From Nitrospirota bacterium (GTDB lineage: Bacteria > Nitrospirota > Nitrospiria > SBBL01 > Manganitrophaceae), in the NCBI GenBank assembly GCA_023248505.1, contig JAHFEM010000172.1, positions 1 to 5,420 on the forward strand: a DNA stretch of 5,420 bases, given 5' to 3'. How positions within the stretch are numbered: position 1 is the first letter of the stretch; each line of letters begins with the position of its first letter. Position numbers and translations under genes: made by a program. Positions 4,627-5,420 of the stretch are shown here, piece by piece. The notes beneath the pieces were generated by a model, which saw only the letters and a list, made by a program, of their open reading frames with translations, ran no database searches and was not told the origin of the DNA.

Positions 4627-5420
4627 ATGAGCAAGATAAAAGGCCTCAAATGTAAGGAGTGCGGAAAAACTTATCCCGCTGCGGCACTTCACGTCTGCGA
4701 ATTCTGTTTCGGCCCGCTGGAAGTCTCCTATAATTACGATTACATCAAAACAAAGATTTCAAAAGAGAAGATCCTTCAGGGGCCCAAAAGCCTCTGGCGA
4801 TATCAGGACCTTCTTCCGATCGAGGGGGAGCCGACGGTGGGCCTCAACGCCGGCTTTACGCCGATGATTCATGCCAAGAATCTCGGCTCGGAGTTAGGGC
4901 TCGATTACCTCTATTTGAAAAACGACACGGTCAATTGCCTTACCCTCTCTTTCAAGGATCGTGTCGTCGCCGTCGCCCTGACGCGGGCGAAGGAGCTCGG
5001 CTTCGATACGGTCGCCTGCGCTTCCACCGGGAACTTGGCCAATTCGGTCTCGGCGCATGCCGCCGAGGCGCGCCTCCGCTGCTTCGTCTTCATCCCGGCC
5101 GACCTGGAAGCGGGCAAGGTGTTGGGAAACCTGATCTACAGGCCGAATGTAGTCGCCGTCGATGGAAATTATGATGACGTGAACCGCCTCTGCAGTGAGA
5201 TCGCCGGAGAGTACCCTTGGGCTTTCGTCAATATAAACATTCGTCCCTACTACTCCGAAGGGTCCAAAACTCTTGCGTATGAGGCGATGGAGCAGCTCGG
5301 ATGGCGAACGCCCGACCATGTGGTCGTGCCGATCGCATCAGGATCGCTCCTGACGAAGATTTCAAAGGGTTTTAATGAGTTTGCTCAGCTCGGCTTCGTC
5401 TCCCCCGTGAAGACCCAGAT
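4627..5420 (+). CDS. thrC: Threonine synthase with N-terminal zinc ribbon, 3' end cut by window edge
   Basis: Threonine synthase converts O-phosphohomoserine to threonine with PLP. The 264 visible residues start with a zinc ribbon: CKEC (9-12) and CEFC (24-27). The fold-type II PLP core follows: AGFTPMIHAKNLG (75-87), LKNDTVN (97-103), LSFKDR (107-112) with PLP lysine Lys110, the loop CASTGNLANS (131-140), FIPADLEAGKVLG (154-166), NINIRPYYSEGSKT (201-214) and the glycine/serine loop PIASGSLL (234-241). This zinc-ribbon class normally runs to roughly 400 residues, so about a third lies beyond the window. AGGA lies 8 nt before the ATG. It follows moeB by 115 bp on the same strand. Location beside a sulfur-carrier cysteine cluster suggests a shared amino-acid biosynthesis locus; use of a sulfur donor by this enzyme is not indicated by any residue I can see. 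Confidence 0.95.
   Translation, partial: MSKIKGLKCKECGKTYPAAALHVCEFCFGPLEVSYNYDYIKTKISKEKILQGPKSLWRYQDLLPIEGEPTVGLNAGFTPMIHAKNLGSELGLDYLYLKNDTVNCLTLSFKDRVVAVALTRAKELGFDTVACASTGNLANSVSAHAAEARLRCFVFIPADLEAGKVLGNLIYRPNVVAVDGNYDDVNRLCSEIAGEYPWAFVNINIRPYYSEGSKTLAYEAMEQLGWRTPDHVVVPIASGSLLTKISKGFNEFAQLGFVSPVKTQ

Noticed and set aside
4894..5319. Minus-strand open frame opposite thrC
   Set aside because: It is a shadow of the conserved threonine synthase core and has no domain of its own.

Overview
The window is ordinary bacterial chromosome, of moderate GC, with two sets of genes facing away from each other. No transposase, phage gene, CRISPR array, tRNA or rRNA is visible. The phylum cannot be proved from this sequence. 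The mraZ-rsmH start of a division/cell-wall cluster, a DUF47 protein and a sulfur-carrier/cysteine synthase/E1/zinc-ribbon threonine synthase cluster are reminiscent of Nitrospirota or deltaproteobacterial-type genomes. That is an impression from memory, not a search result.

Left part, minus strand (1-2325). Transcription runs leftward from a DUF47/PhoU-like protein (start corrected to 2325), across a 283-bp gap, into mraZ and then rsmH, which runs off the left edge. mraZ has an unusually clear control region: a perfect-consensus sigma70 promoter (TTGACA-N16-TATAAT) followed by three TGGGN boxes at exact 10-bp spacing. That is the known MraZ operator layout, so mraZ is very probably autoregulated. 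A 204-bp gap separates mraZ from rsmH, which is wider than usual for this gene pair.

Right part, plus strand (2501-5420). Four genes run rightward: a ThiS/MoaD-family sulfur carrier, a CysK-type O-acetylserine sulfhydrylase, a MoeB/ThiF-type E1 activating enzyme and a zinc-ribbon threonine synthase (cut by the right edge). The first three are closely spaced. Together they form the parts of a protein-thiocarboxylate route to cysteine: the E1 adenylates the carrier's C-terminal glycine, the carrier is thiocarboxylated, and the PLP enzyme uses it as sulfur donor. This resembles CysO-CysM-MoeZ of Mycobacterium and the HcyS/HcyF system of Wolinella. The carrier does not end in Gly-Gly: it ends Gly-Gly-Gly-Ser-Glu-Thr-Glu, so it should need proteolytic trimming, normally by a JAMM/Mec+-type peptidase, which is not in this window. 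This is the most interesting point in the window.

The 91-bp region between DUF47 start-side leader (to 2409) and the carrier gene (2501) holds overlapping divergent promoter candidates that share one AT-rich -10 segment.
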